A stretch of DNA of 64,000 nucleotides, taken from positions 1,085,168-1,149,167 of the forward strand of contig JAYKKM010000349.1 of the NCBI GenBank assembly GCA_035772405.1, given 5' to 3'. Made by a program: the position numbers and the translations under genes. Origin of the DNA: Chrysogorgia sp. JL179-B06 (Eukaryota > Cnidaria > Anthozoa > Scleralcyonacea > Chrysogorgiidae). Below, piece after piece: positions 11,369 through 23,875 of this stretch. The notes under the pieces are model-generated. The model searched no databases and was not told the origin of the DNA. It saw only the letters and a list, made by a program, of their open reading frames with translations. The first letter of the stretch is position 1. Each line of letters opens with the position of its first letter.

Positions 11369-13332
11369 TGTACCACAGGATAGTACGTTCAGTTGACGGG
11401 TTTAGTGTGCTGGTGTTGGCAGCAAAACAAGGCACAACTCACGATACAAGTACACAACATTCACAGATTCAATCAGTCGTTTTATCGTTATACAAGAATC
11501 CAAAGAATTACGGATATTGTCCGAACAAACTTCGGACTTCCAGTTTAATACTTCACATGTCTAGAAGGTTTTCCGAGCTTTCGTGGTCGCAAGAAACGAG
11601 TGTAACTGGTAGATCTGAGAGACACGAGCTATGTAAGCTGTGTTAAAAACATGAAAATTAATACTGGAACGTCACAGCGCTCGGGTCCTTCGTGACCGCG
11701 CCAATATTTCGCGGATAATATTTGTAGCTATTATTAATACAAACTCAACAATCTCGATTGCGATTGGCTAAAAAACCTACAGACAATTCTTGATGTCTGT
11801 TGGTGATGTAATATGTCTTTGCGTGGCTTACTTCCTTTAAAAGGTTTCTACGTTTATAATTGTATAATAAAACAATTATTAGATATCAAGAATTATTCAG
11901 ACAATACTGCCTCGGCCTTTGGCAGATAACATTGACCCGGACCTCATCCAACAATTGTATATTAAAGGAAATGCAAGGTCTGTAAGGGCATGGCATGGGA
12001 GAGTATTTGCACTGGCCTGATCAGGCACAATTTCGTACAGACTGAATGACAAAGCCTTAAGGAGCGAGGTCTGTGCAAACATACCAAAGGCAAATTCCCA
12101 TACAGACTGAGTGGTTAATAAAATAGTTTATTATACTGCTTTTCATTTTCTTGTTTCTTTTAGCGCTGTTTCATTGCTTTACCTTACCTCTTAATCACGG
12201 TGCATGAAACATTCGTCGTGCTTTTGCATAAAATAAAGCAACACAAATATAGTCCAGCATGCAATTATTCTTCAGGACTTTTCTTTCAATGAAGATACCT
12301 TGTTCTCTTCTATTTCTGCTCAAATCAACAAAAACAGTTTTTCCACCAAAACTGTCAGAAAATCCATTGCCCAAGGCATTACGGCAAAATCTGGATAGCA
12401 AATTAACCAATTGCATGTTGCGTAAATTCCACCAGAAGGCCTAAAACTAAAATTAACAAATGCTTTTCTTCTTTTAGGATCTGATTGGCTTATTTCTGCA
12501 ACATGATTATCTCATGCATAAAAGTGCTTCACAGCATGTAAAATTAAAATATCATACAGTTAGCTGGAGCAAGTCAGAACATAATCAGGGGCTTGCAGCA
12601 TTTCTGCCACGCCCAGTCGGTGCAGTTTTGGTCAATTCAGTTGGGTCATTTTGGGAAGAAGAAGAAGAAGAGTTGGTGGAGGAACTACGAGAAAAGAAAG
12701 AAGTATACTCGTTTCCTTCTTGTTTAAACTAATTGTCTATAATCACTATGAGTACATAATAATGACTGCCATATATGAATAATATTGTATTCATAGTTGT
12801 GTCATACTCTGAATATTTTTGCTGTTAAAATATTAAATGTATTACAGTATACTTCAAGAAAGTTGAAGAATCCAGAAATATATACTTGAATATACTACTC
12901 TTATAGCTGGCTGCTTTTTAGAGTTAGGAATTTGGGGTGGGGTGGCGGGCTGGTGGAAGCATACTGTAATTCGTCATCTGGGGACGACTCGGTCAAAATC
13001 TGGTGGACCCCCAGGTCTTCCCAAACTAAAAGAATATAATTAAAATAAAATGAATATAATTTCGAGGGCATGTAATAATGGTTTCTTTATATTTGTTTTG
13101 AAAAATTGTAAGTTAGTCAATTCATTTCATAATAAATTCCAATGCAAGATCAAGTTTGCAGAGCACACCACAATTGACTGCTCTTTATTGGTTTGTACAA
13201 GCAGATGATGTTTATCAGTGGTGGTTTTAAACTAAACTAAATAATTAAGTTAAAACACTGTTGATAATAATTATGCCAGGAGCCAGACTTGGATTTACAA
13301 TAATAAATAAGATAATCTAATACAATAATAAA
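11369..13332. other. Region upstream of WDTC1-like gene
   Basis: The first few hundred bases 5' of the WDTC1-like ATG should hold its promoter, but no TATA or other element stands out. A purine-rich run (GAAGAAGAAGAAGA) lies at 12656. No gene is supported; plus and minus open frames here are short and without motifs. Confidence 0.4.
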
Positions 13333-13419
13333 CTATAGTTTAGCTTTTCTAATGTATCTCTTTTTACTAAATATCTTTTTAACCATGAAATCCACAGCCA
13401 ACAAGGAACTTCGGCATTC
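13333..13419 (-). CDS. Possible terminal exon of an unknown gene
   Basis: An acceptor (TTTATTTTTCAG) is followed by 28 in-frame codons and TAG, ending KKIFSKKRYIRKAKL. The basic C-terminus and the good acceptor are suggestive, but no partner exon was found and the protein is not recognised. It does not resemble the C-terminus of AMD1. It may be chance. Confidence 0.2.
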   Translation of the reverse strand, partial: ECRSSLLAVDFMVKKIFSKKRYIRKAKL

Positions 13420-14182
13420 CTGAAAAATAAACATTTTTGTTTTTGTATTTCAAAATCATCTATGTACAGCAATATGAATTATCAAAATCGTCTGAGCGTC
13501 ACGATGGGAGTTAGGCAGGGGGTGTGAGAATTAATTTTGCCGACAAGTGGGCGTGGTCATCCAGAATGTTCTTGGACATATCATTAGGTGACATGAAAAT
13601 TGCCTTATTTTAAAACAACCAAACTACCAAAAACTCTGACTCACAGGAAAGATGGAACTATTAAGTATATTAGCTTCTAGGGGGTCAATGAAAGCGGGGT
13701 TTAACTGAATGACTGTAGTATAGAAAGGCTTGGCATATATCACACCTCAGTTCCTACTGTATATCTCGTGATTTCAATTTTCGAAAGTTAAATTTGCTGT
13801 CTTGAAGAAAAAAGATTTGCTGACAAACGTTTCATTTGCCGACAAATCCTTTATTTGCCGACAGCATTATAGTTTTGCTGGGGTATACGTGTCACACCCC
13901 CATGCCCCCCCCCCCTTTGTGACGGGCCTGGGGGGAGTGGATTGGGGCATCTTCTTTGTGTACCGCACACACAATGGACATAGACTACATCATCGACACA
14001 TCAAGGTTATTTTCTCAGGATTCAGAAGCTTTACAAGAACAAAAACCCTAACCATAACCCAAATAAAAGCTCTAGTCTTAACACTAAAAAAAAGAATACT
14101 AACCCTGCTTTTAAACTAAATATTTCATTAATGTAATATTCTGTATGTCCGGTACACGAAGTAGCAGCCAGGATAGGTGTCA

Positions 14183-14912
14183 TAGTTTGACCATAGTCAA
14201 TGACGATATGGTCTGGAAACGCAGCAAACTTCAAAGCGGTAAATATTATTAAACAAATGAGCTGCGATTTATGTTGAACGGTACCTCACCGTACACAAAC
14301 CCTTTGTTTTAGGTTTATTAATATTTAAACAGCACGGTTGAACAATCGAACCCAAACGTTGCTATTGGATGATTGCTTCATTACACCAAAAATACAATGT
14401 GTCAATGTGTTCACTAAGGGAAGGGTCAAATATACGTTTCTGCCAAAAAGACGTCAATATGACTTCTCTTGCAAAACCCCCTCCCACCCTTCCAAAGACG
14501 CCAGGCTCCAATAGCGGATAATTCGCATAATTCCCCAAGACATTTCCCAAGACTCAAGATTGCGGAGATTTTTCGAGTTAGTTGCCAAACCATAATCATA
14601 AATTAATTTTTAAAGGTATAAATATATTTGCAACCTATTATGCTTGCAGGCTATTTCGTCATACACTTTGGTTTGTTATATGAAATGAGATTCAGAGTCA
14701 GTGTTTTTAAGCGTATATTTCGAGAAAAAAAGACGTCATGCCTATAAACCCCCTCCCTCCCAGACGTCATATTGACATCTTTTTGGCAGAAACGTATATT
14801 TGACCCTTCCCTAACCACCACCTTGCACAAATTTGCATAATGGCAAACAAAACGATAGAACAAAGACTTTCGTTGAGTTTCCAGACCATGTACTATGGTT
14901 TGACAAATACAG
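14183..14912. repeat. Foldback repeat 3' of COX17
   Basis: Outer arms share TATGGTCTGGAAAC and its complement (14200s and 14880s). Inner arms at 14426-14466 and 14768-14815 share GTCAAATATACGTTTCTGCC inverted. 13420-14182 holds a C-rich run at 13900 and CCTAAC-like words near 14045, but no gene. Confidence 0.65.
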
Positions 14913-14957
14913 TATCTCGTATTTACATGTCTTACAGTACCTCATATTAATAAATGT

Positions 14958-15042
14958 TTAGACATTAAAACCATGTTGTCTCATGCATTCTTTATGAGCT
15001 TCAATCAAACTTTGGCATCCAACTTCACCTTTTTCAATCATG
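14958..15042 (-). CDS. COX17: COX17 exon 2 and stop
   Basis: Acceptor ATTTTAG, one base completing Cys37, then MIEKGEVGCQSLIEAHKECM and on to a TAA stop at 14958-14960. Confidence 0.96.
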
Positions 15043-15397
15043 CTAAAATATAGAATGGCAAGTTATATAAAACATGTATTAAGCTCCTCAACCTAATTTT
15101 AATCTCAGTCCCTGATGACAATCAAACCTGTAACCTTCTGATTGCCAGTGAAATGCTCATAACCATTGAGCTGCTCAGAATCAGATGGTGGAGGGAATGT
15201 CACAATGTGTACTGGCTCAATATTGATATAATATGTACTGGATATATTTCCTACGTATATTACAAATCAAATGTACAGTGTACATACCATAAATCTCTTG
15301 CTTTCTTCGTCTCAGGACAAGCACAACAAGGCTTTAATTTCTTCTCCGGTTCTTTCGTCGCATTTGAAGCAGGTATGGAGATCGACGATGAGGACAT
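14958..15397 (-). CDS. COX17: COX17 cytochrome c oxidase copper chaperone, complete
   Basis: Exons 15288-15397 and 14958-15042 join through a phase-2 junction into a 64-residue protein, the usual family length (human 63). COX17 carries Cu(I) in the mitochondrial intermembrane space and passes it to SCO1 and COX11 for cytochrome c oxidase assembly. The signature KPCCACPETKKARD is present, with Cys24 and Cys25 as copper ligands. It has a twin CX9C helix pair (Cys27-Cys37, Cys46-Cys56) and the C-terminal IEAHKECMR stretch. The N-terminus is short and Ser-rich, as expected for an unprocessed intermembrane-space protein imported through MIA40. It lies alone between the WDTC1-like gene and AMD1, same strand. 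Confidence 0.96.
15288..15397 (-). CDS. COX17: COX17 exon 1
   Basis: ATG at 15397; 36 codons plus TG, donor GTATGT at 15287. Encodes the copper-binding Cys-Cys pair and the first Cys of the CX9C motif. Confidence 0.95.
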
Positions 15398-15580
15398 GGC
15401 TTGCCTTTTGTTGATTATAAAAGGTTGAACTTTTCAAACAGGAATTCAGATGACCTTCGGCATTTAAAAAACCTTTTTTGAAATACACTTCAACATTGAT
15501 TAGTTGGAGTATTTGAGAACCTGTTAGTTATGCCGCTGACACAAAAACAAGCAGACGATTATACTTTTTGGTTTATAAAT

Positions 15581-15624
15581 CTATCCTATCCTATCCTATC
15601 CTATCCTATCCTATCCTATCCTAT
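15581..15624. repeat. (CTATC)n microsatellite
   Basis: Eight to nine tandem copies of CTATC. The following 15640-15760 is G-rich with GGGGTTAGGATTAGG-like words. Confidence 0.9.
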
Positions 15625-16017
15625 ACGCACCACCATATTCGGGTTATATTTCGCGCAGGCGGGGGGTTAGGAAAACACTTAATCGGGGGGGTCAGGATTA
15701 GGAAAACACTTAAGGCGGGGTTAGGATTAAGGGTTGGCCTTAGGGTGTCTATTTTAATACAATATGAAGTTTTACCAATTGGTGCGCGAAACATGACGAT
15801 AGCACCCATATTCGGTAATAGCGCTCCGTCGAGATGACGTCAGTACCGATGTTTGTCCGCTTTTACCCATAATTCTTGCGGCCATAACAAAAGAAATAGC
15901 TCATTTGCAATCATTTGTGAGTCAAATTTGGTTTCTTTGTCCGCTTTTTGAGCTATTAATAGCAGCCAGACTCTACGCTATTCTGCGAACAATTAAGATG
16001 GACGCCACCACTGATCT

Positions 16018-16461
16018 CAAAAATAGGACTGGATTGAGTTTTCTATTGTATTTGAAGCCTGCATATTTGCATAATGTAAATTGACGAGAGATCATTATAA
16101 GCTCCGGGTTTGCAAGCAAATCAAACTGTGACGCTCGCGAAATAGGTTTAGTGTCTGGCCAATATAGTTTCTTTGTTAACATTAAATGCATAAAATGTTG
16201 AACCTAATTTGACGTCTCATATTAGGCTTATCTCACTGGATAATTAGAGCCAACGGCGGCCATTACTAAGGGCATGAATCGTTTTACCCAGTAATTTGAA
16301 AAATTGTCTTCTGGTCCTTTTATAATAAAATTATTTTATTTTATCGATGGTAAGAGCACATAATCCAACAAAAAACCTGCTAGGATCATCAGTTGGTCCC
16401 TTAGTAATGGCGGACTTCCGGCTTCATCTGAATAATAGTTGCTCGATCCAGTCTTCTTTAG
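16018..16461. mobile_element. Inverted-repeat MITE, family D
   Basis: Near-identical copy at 53069-53566. Ends share GACTGGATTGAG and CTCGATCCAGTC. The interior contains the phrases AGAGCCAACGGCGGCCATTACTAAGGG and GTCCCTTAGTAATGGCGGA, an internal inverted pair. No coding frame. Confidence 0.7.
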
Positions 16462-17027
16462 AGATCAGTAGGCGCCACACGCGACTTCCGGCCTTATTTT
16501 CAAAACAATAGTTGCTACCAGTCTTTATTCATTACGCCATTATTAGATTTTGGTAAATGTGTTTATAAATAAGCAGTTTAGTTTTCAGAACGTTCTGAAC
16601 TTATTACCAATCACCATCGTCAGTATATATACGTTTTATAAAGCAATGTTTAAATGTATTATATATGTACATGACAAAATTACTGGATTCTGATTGGCTG
16701 AGAGGAGTGCAATAAATCATTAATTGCACTAGAGTGCAATAAATGAGAGTGCAATTATTTAATGAACGTAATTTTACACTATACTCGGCTCGTGCAATTT
16801 TGGCAAATTTTCAAATATCACTCGTTATGATTACCTATACTTATCCTAATCAGTGGCGGCGCTAGGGGAGGGGCAGGGGGGGGGGGACATTTGCCCCCTC
16901 GATAATTTTCTATGCCCCCCAATTATGTTTTAATTGTTAATAATGTTTTAATCTATAAGTAGCTGTCACAAAAAAGTAACTGTCAATGTGAACCTTTATT
17001 TTACATCAACGCAAAGCTCAAATTGTA
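16462..17027. other. Repeat remnants
   Basis: GTGCAATAAAT words repeat at 16708-16755. A G-rich stretch, CAGTGGCGGCGCTAGGGG, lies at about 16853. An inverted relative of 16547-16640 occurs at 39179-39290. No gene. Confidence 0.4.
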
Positions 17028-17267
17028 AAATATTTTATAACATGAAACATATTCCGAAAAATAAAGACATCCTGAGAACTCAAGATATGAGTTAATAACA
17101 AGACGAGATTATTGAAAAAGTGATATATTTTCGATTTTATTACAAAATCATCATCAGACTTAGTGATTACAAAAACGTAGCCTAAGTCTATGTATGCTGA
17201 TACATGAGGTGTGATGACATCATCCACAAAGAAGAAAAAGGAAACCTATTTATATAATAATAATAAT

Positions 17268-18190
17268 AATAATAAAAGACGTATTAGGAGCATTATACAA
17301 TAGTCTCAATGCTCTTACAACAATATATTCTTAATTTTACTTATAAAACTTATTACAGTTTCATTATAAGATAAAGCCTACTACATATATTACCTGACTA
17401 TGAACAAAAAAACTATAAATTTAAAAAAAGAAAAGTCTTAAGTGCTGACTTAAAACTACTTAACATATCAATGCTTCTAATTTCCTGTGGTAATGAATTC
17501 CACAGTTTTGGGGTCATGTCGTACCTACAGGAACGAGGTCTATGATTGGTTCTCTGCAACATTCCATCACCGCATCACCGCAGTTTTTCCTTTGAATTTC
17601 GTACGTGCATCATGCATATTTTCATATCAGAACCATAACCCTAACGTTAACCCTGATACTTAGCCCTGACACTAGCCCTAACCCTAACCCTGACCCTAAC
17701 CCTGACCCTAACCTAAACCTCCATGACTAATCACTGAAGAAATGAAGAGTTTACGAACTAAAACGGAAGAAAATGGAATGTCGCAGAGAACCAATCATAT
17801 ACCTTGTTCCTGTAGGTAGTACCTTACCCCAGTTTTGGTGCGGCAACCGAGAATGTTTTGTCTCCATGAGTCACCATTTTGGATTTTGGCTCAAGTAGCA
17901 AATTTCGGTTAGATGATCTTAAATTGCACGAGTAGGTTTATATTTACTTAGTAAATCAGTAATATAAACAGGTACCTGGCCATGTAAAGCCTTGAAAGTA
18001 ATTATTAGTATCTTAAAAATAATCCTTGATCTCACTGGTAACCAGTGAAGATTACGAAGCACAGGGTGTAAGCATGACCGCTGTTTCTCCCACAAGCGGT
18101 TGTCACTGGCAATCGTTTGTGTATAATTAGTTCTCATGCCCATATCTAGATTGTACCAAGCTACACTGATGAGCTGTGGAACAGCGAAAC
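17268..18190 (-). mobile_element. CR1/L2-like non-LTR fragment
   Basis: Reads VLRNLHWLPVRSRIIFKILI and ALHGQVPVYITDLLSKYK on the minus strand, then degenerates. The 3' end GAGCATTGAGACTATTG with an (AAT)n tail lies at 17265-17330. It is interrupted by CCCTAA-type repeats and by inserted sequence that duplicates TTGGTTCTCTGCGACATTCC-like words at 17545 and 17785. Confidence 0.75.
17630..17725. repeat. Interstitial CCCTAA-type repeat
   Basis: Degenerate CCCTAACCCTGACCCTAAC units, about 90 bp. Short, imperfect and embedded in a retroelement, so not a chromosome end. Confidence 0.75.
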
Positions 18191-18200
18191 ACGTGTCTGT

Positions 18201-18202
<2 letters not shown>

Positions 18203-18284
<82 letters not shown>
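18203..18284. repeat. (TA)n microsatellite
   Basis: About 41 TA units. The Tyr-Ile-rich open frames across it are artefacts. Confidence 0.97.
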
Positions 18285-18286
<2 letters not shown>

Positions 18287-18349
18287 AATAGAGATCTTGT
18301 GTTTGTGTTTCGAGAGTGATCGATACCATCGGTGGAGCAAATATATAGA

Positions 18350-18711
<362 letters not shown>

Positions 18712-18850
18712 CATATGTTAATTAATTACTTAGGTGTAAAATTGAAATATTACTTTTTCAATAATCTCGTCTTGTTATTGACTCATATTTTCAGTTCTCA
18801 GGATGTCTTTATTTTTCGAAATGTTTCATTTTATAAAACATTTTGGCATT

Positions 18851-19436
18851 CAACTGTTCTCTTTATATACAATCTACATTCTACATTCAGTAATATTTGA
18901 GGTATTTGCGGTTTGAGGCACAGCTCAGGCAACACTTCAGTTCTGTCTTTCACAGCTATCACTTTTCATAATAAGCATAGGTAAGGTTATAGTTGGTAAG
19001 GCAAATAGAGTGAAGATCCTTTCTTTTATACGGTGTAAATGTGTGTTCAAATGTGCTTAGGGACTGTCCACATGGAGCGATCTAATGGAAGAAGAAACGA
19101 AATAAATAAGTTCGGAGTTTCGACTGCGCATCCGAGTCTGGAGAAAAGTTGGTTCACTCATAACACGAGGCTGAGACCGAAGGGAGATAATTTTTACGAT
19201 GTTTGGATTTCAGTTAGAACAACCTTTGCTGATTGATTGTCCTTGGTTATAATCTATATCTTGATACAAAATATATAGTAAGATGTCCTTATGCAAGTGT
19301 TCATAATTTTCTGAGTATAGTACTTTCTACATCGTTCGTCAAATTTCAGGGATCAGAAATTTATTTTTTTTAATTAATTAATCAATTAATTAATTTTTTC
19401 ATTTTTTTTTTTCCAAATTTTTTTTTTCAAATTTTA
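18851..19436. other. Nothing recognised
   Basis: Unique-looking AT-rich DNA with T-rich runs near 19370-19430. This is one of the places where the missing AMD1 last exon was sought and not found. Confidence 0.4.
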
Positions 19437-21519
19437 TAATAATAATAATAATGGAAACTTTATTAATATAAATTTTTCTTATATATTTACAATTGCAAAT
19501 CTCACTTCTTGAGGTAATTTACAATTGGCTAACTTGAATCACATATGATTATATACAGTATTAATATTTCTAAAACAACAAAAACAAATTTATAATTAAA
19601 CATTTAGTGGTTCAGGATTGGTCCATTCTTTGTTTCTACAACAGAAGATATAATACGTCGTTCTAATGGCGATAGAGATCATGTTTCGGATGTAGTATTG
19701 TTGATGTTTGTTATCGAGTCCTAAATCATTTAACATTTCAATAAAAGTATGGCATTCTTTATCGAAAATTCCGAGTGAGCTGATGGAGAGATTAACAAAT
19801 TTAACACTTGTGAAGTCCTCATTCTGCTTTCTTACTAGATCTTTGTACTTAGCTTTCTTCCGGTTAACGTTGTTGGTAAGGTTAGACTCAAATCCTACGG
19901 TAAGTTCAACGATGTAAAGGTCGTTGTTTGAAGTGGAAAGAAGTAAATCTGGGCGTTGTTCGTCTCCAGTTATAACTGAGGGGCTTTCAAATCCAGGAAG
20001 ATCAACGAACAGGTTACATCCGTCTATAGATTGAAAATTTTTTGCGAGAAAACTGAGAATGGAATCGTGTCTCCAAGTAAATCGTTCTAGGTAATGTTGA
20101 CAACCGGCAACAACATGTAGAAGAGTTTCAGGACGTAAACAGAACGAGCAGTCAGAACTTGGTGAAATACCCCATCTGCTAAGATTCTTTCGTGAGGGAA
20201 GTGTGTTATTTATGTAACGAACTGTAAAATTGAAAATGTTTTTTGGTAGTTTTGATTGGGATGTAGACCAGAGGACGTTAAGTTGTGACAGGGAAAACTT
20301 TGAGACATTTGAGAAAAAGGAACCTTGACAGGTCAAACGATTTCTAAGTTTATCCTCTTGTACAAGATGAAAATTCTTTAGTACTTCCTTGGTTGAGTTG
20401 TATGTATCGTATTGGACATTAGTGTAGTTACTAGTGGACTTCCAGAGTTCTTTTATACAGTCATTTGGAGACGTTTTTAAAGCGTTGCGAAGAACTGTTT
20501 GACACTGAATAAATTTGACGGATGGAGGGACGATGTTTTGACCAAACTTGTTACGGGTTAAGAAAACAGTACTAAGAGTTCCAGATATAGGTATTTCCAG
20601 CCATTTACGGATGTAATTGTTTACTATGGAATCAATATTTTCAGTTACCCAAGTTTTAGATAATGCAGCAACGGTGAAATGCCAGGAAATTTTAGACAAG
20701 ACATAGCTACTGTAGAGGAGAAGTTTATTTTTCGGATGTAGAGGTTTAAGATCTATATCAGACATCAGTTCGTTTATGAGGGAGGTTAGTTCAGATTTAT
20801 GCTGTTGATTGGACATATCAAAATCAAAGTATCGTCCCAAATATTTAAATGATTCTCCAGTTTTAATAGTTGGTATAAGATGATTATTAATTAGCAGTTT
20901 CGGCAGATATTGGACAGATTTTGTTAACGCCTTCTTGATACCAAATGTGCTACATTTATCGACTCTAACAATCATGTTAGCCCATTGACACCAGATAGAA
21001 AATCGGTTTAGTAGATGTTGGTTTTCCGATTCTTGACCGGTAATAACAGCAGCGTCATCGGCAAATTGAAACCAGTGAATAGGATTTAGGAGTTGGAGAG
21101 AGAAACCAAATTGACGGTATTTTTCAGCTTTAATGTGTTGAATGTAGGTGTTGAAACACATGTTAAACAGTAAAGGACTGAGACAGTCACCTGTCACCTT
21201 GCAGTACACCACGGCCAACAGGTATAAAAGGGGTACGGAACTCAGAAGTAATTATGGAAGTCTTAAAGTCAGTGTACAAACTTTTTATAATATTATTGAT
21301 ATGGTTAGGAATGTGATGATAACCAAGGATAGACTGGATTAAGTTGTGGTGAACTTCACCAAAAGCATTCTTGAGGTCAAGTAATGTGATGACAAGTGAG
21401 CGTTGTTTAATCCGAGCTTTGTTAATGATATTAGCCATCTGCGCAGTATGTTCAAGTGTGCCAGAGAGATTAGGCGTGAACCCTTTCTGTATTTTATGTT
21501 CTATAAAGTTATTATCCAT
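19437..21519 (-). mobile_element. R2/NeSL-type non-LTR retrotransposon, 5'-truncated
   Basis: Bounded by AAT runs at both ends (19437 and 21520). It encodes a reverse transcriptase followed by a Cys/His finger and an endonuclease-like domain. This is the layout of early-branching non-LTR clades such as R2, NeSL and Hero, which insert with a restriction-like endonuclease. It sits between AMD1 exon 10 and COX17. Confidence 0.75.
19596..21519 (-). pseudogene. Reverse transcriptase with RLE-like C-terminus, frameshifted
   Basis: The upstream frame (21519-21187) carries RT motif A (VITLLDLKNAFGEVHH) and runs to GRGVLQGD. The downstream frame (21218-19596) resumes at GDCLSPLLFN (motif B), then FQFADDAAVITG (motif C, catalytic Asp-Asp). 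Next come a finger CSFCLRPETLLHVVAGCQH (C-x2-C-x8-H-x4-C) and RPDLLL...YIVELTVGFESN, a PD-x(n)-E pattern of the restriction-like endonuclease fold. The frame break coincides with a 7-bp tandem duplication (GTGACAG/GTGACTG) at about 21187-21200. The N-terminal DNA-binding region is missing. The clade is inferred from domain order only. Confidence 0.75.
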
Positions 21520-21523
21520 GAGG

Positions 21524-21551
<28 letters not shown>
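21520..21551. repeat. (AAT)n run
   Basis: About ten AAT units at the junction of two retroelements, probably the 3' tail of an inserted element. Confidence 0.85.
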
Positions 21552-21555
<4 letters not shown>

Positions 21556-21589
21556 TAATAACTTTATTCAATAAAATCTCAATTACATC

Positions 21590-23240
21590 TGAAATTAATT
21601 AAAAATTAGATAATACTATATTTTACAAATTAATGACAATTTATTACATAGCAATAATAATAATAATATAAGGAAAGGAAGATAATAGTGAAAATAAGTA
21701 AATAATAAAAAAAAAAGAAGTTACATATCAAGTAACTTTATTCTTTGTTTCTTCAAATTATTCTGGCCGCCACATTCTCTAAGGTAATGTCATTGTCTAA
21801 GGTAATATTTGCAGTTCTTCTTCTTGCTCTGGTTCCTCTAAGGCATAGGAGAGCTGAACGTACTAAGGCGAAAGAGACTTTCGCTCTCAACCAAGACATT
21901 GTGCTGGCATAGTCTTCTCCCTTATTAATGGCAAGTAATTCAGCAACTCTACTATGGTATTTCTTGCATTCATCAGCCATTCCACCTGTCGTGGTAAATA
22001 GTACCTTGTTCTATCTCCATCACTCTGCTCGCGTATTGGCGCTTCTTCTCATTTTCATGTTGCCGGTAGATTTGCTTGGGACTGAGATCTTTATAAGACT
22101 CTGCGTTTGGGTGACAAACCCGAACATCAAAAAACGCAGATCTTTGCCTCTCCCAGAAGCCTCGAGCGTGAACATCTAAACGAGCATCAGGGGCTCTGTT
22201 GGCGCCTCTGTTTAAGCCTTCTCCAGTGATATCCTGTAGGAGCGGTTCTATTTCAACATCATTACACACCATGCTCAACAGCTCGGCTTCCAAATCACGA
22301 AGCTCATTATGGCGTTGAATTATGAAGCCGCCTCGCCGGCAGACCATAGCATGGTCCACATTGAACAGGTCCCCACATACGCACACTGTTGGAGTATCAG
22401 TGATTTCCCAATCATATCTTAACTTTATCGCGTCCTTGAATTCTCTCTTATTCAGATTGAAATTCAGGTCTTCGATGGGGATTACTGTTAACCAATTAGA
22501 TGCTCCTTTTTTCGTGGCCAACTCGACAGCTCGTTTGGTTCTTGACGGTAGGGAACTCTTCACTTGTTGTAGCCTCCCATTCAAACGTTTTTCCTTCTCT
22601 TTCCGTGCGTTTAGTTGTAATGTCATTATTTCAGACGCATCCGGAGGAGGGGGGCTGTGACATTGACAGAAGCCTCGTATTCAAAGGATGCAGTTTTCGT
22701 TGGATCTGTAAGCCCAAGCCCCCCCCCCCCCCCCCATGCGCACAGGGAGCGCGAGGAGGTCGCGCTCAACTTCCGTGACTACATGATCCCCCGTGATAGC
22801 TGGTATTAAAGCATCAGTTATCGCGTGCTCCAATGGCTCCAGTAGGTCGGTAATATCGGGTAATGTCCTTACGAAATATGTCCAACGATGCCGTAAACCA
22901 AAGGTAAAGGCTGCATAACTCGCTTGAGGTTGTGATGTGGCGAACTCTGCAAGTTTGGTGACCTGATTTACCCAGTCCTCTACTTTCTCGCCGACATATT
23001 CTTCGAGATACGATCTTGATCCGAGAGCTGCACCTAGATGCTTGTGACCCTCCGTGGTGATGTTAATTGCTGTCTCGCAGAAGACCACCTTGGCAGCGTC
23101 CTCTTTCTCGGGTTTGACGACCAACCAGCACTTTTTCGCATTAGGAAAATATCCTAGCGCTGGACCATTCTCTGACAGTTCATCCCACCATTTCTTCACA
23201 TCCTTTAGCGAGCCGCTTCCAGTTGCGAGCCGCTTCCAGT
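21590..23240 (-). mobile_element. Second RLE-type non-LTR retrotransposon fragment
   Basis: Same strand and head-to-tail with the element at 19437. A different lineage: its protein shares no obvious motif wording with the neighbour beyond the general layout. Ends near an AAT run at 23242. Confidence 0.7.
21753..23199 (-). pseudogene. RT/endonuclease ORF, broken in three pieces
   Basis: 23199-22681 encodes [20 protein letters not shown] and [19 protein letters not shown], the thumb-like part of a reverse transcriptase. 22626-21973 encodes [19 protein letters not shown], then [20 protein letters not shown] (a C-x-C...H-x4-C finger) and [20 protein letters not shown] followed by FFDVRV. The last part is a PD...D pattern of a restriction-like endonuclease. 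21980-21753 encodes the C-terminal helix (YHSRVAELLAIN ... FALVRSALLCLRG). The pieces are separated by frameshifts, one at a poly-C run (22719-22734). The catalytic FADD box and N-terminus are absent. Confidence 0.75.
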
Positions 23241-23241
23241 T

Positions 23242-23243
23242 GT

Positions 23244-23337
<94 letters not shown>
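23242..23337. repeat. (AAT)n microsatellite
   Basis: About 31 AAT units, directly abutting a CR1-like 3' end, so it began as that element's tail. Confidence 0.95.
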
Positions 23338-23815
23338 GACGTATTAGGAGCATTATACAATAGTCTCAATGCTCTTACAACAATATATTCTTAAATTTTC
23401 TTATAAAACTTATTACAGTTTCATTATAAGATAAAGCCTACTACATATATTACCACTACGAACAAAAAAATTATCAAAGCTTCTAATTTCCAGTGGTAAT
23501 GAATTCCACAGTTTTGGTGCCGAAACCGAGAACGCTCTGTCTCCATGAGTCACCGTTTTGGATTTTGGCTCGAGTAGCAGATTACGATATTTATTTAGCA
23601 AATCAGTAATATAAACAGGCGCCTGGCCATGCAAAGCCTTGAAAGTAATTATTAGTATCTTAAATACAATCCTTTATCTCACCGGCAACCAGTGAAGATT
23701 ACGAAGCACAGGGGAGATATGCTCCGATTTTTTAACCCCTGTTACAAGTCTAGCAGCTGTATTTTGAATTCGCTGTAACTTGCTCAATTCAGCTTCTGGT
23801 AAGCCATATAGGAAT
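23338..23815 (-). mobile_element. CR1/L2-like non-LTR 3' fragment
   Basis: Closely related to 17268-17950. Reads LHWLPV, HGQAPVYITDLLNKY and HGDRAFSVSAPKLWNSLPLE with stops and small deletions between. 3' signature GAGCATTGAGACTATTG at about 23345. Confidence 0.8.
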
Positions 23816-23875
23816 GTGGTATATAGTTATGTGTGCATGTGTGTGTATTATAGGAGAAATCGCTAACTGTTCTGC

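Noticed and set aside
15153..15428. Plus-strand 91-codon protein
   Set aside because: Antisense to COX17 exon 1.
17630..17725. Telomere
   Set aside because: Degenerate, under 100 bp and embedded between retroelement pieces; CCCTAA-like words recur at 14045 and 52090.
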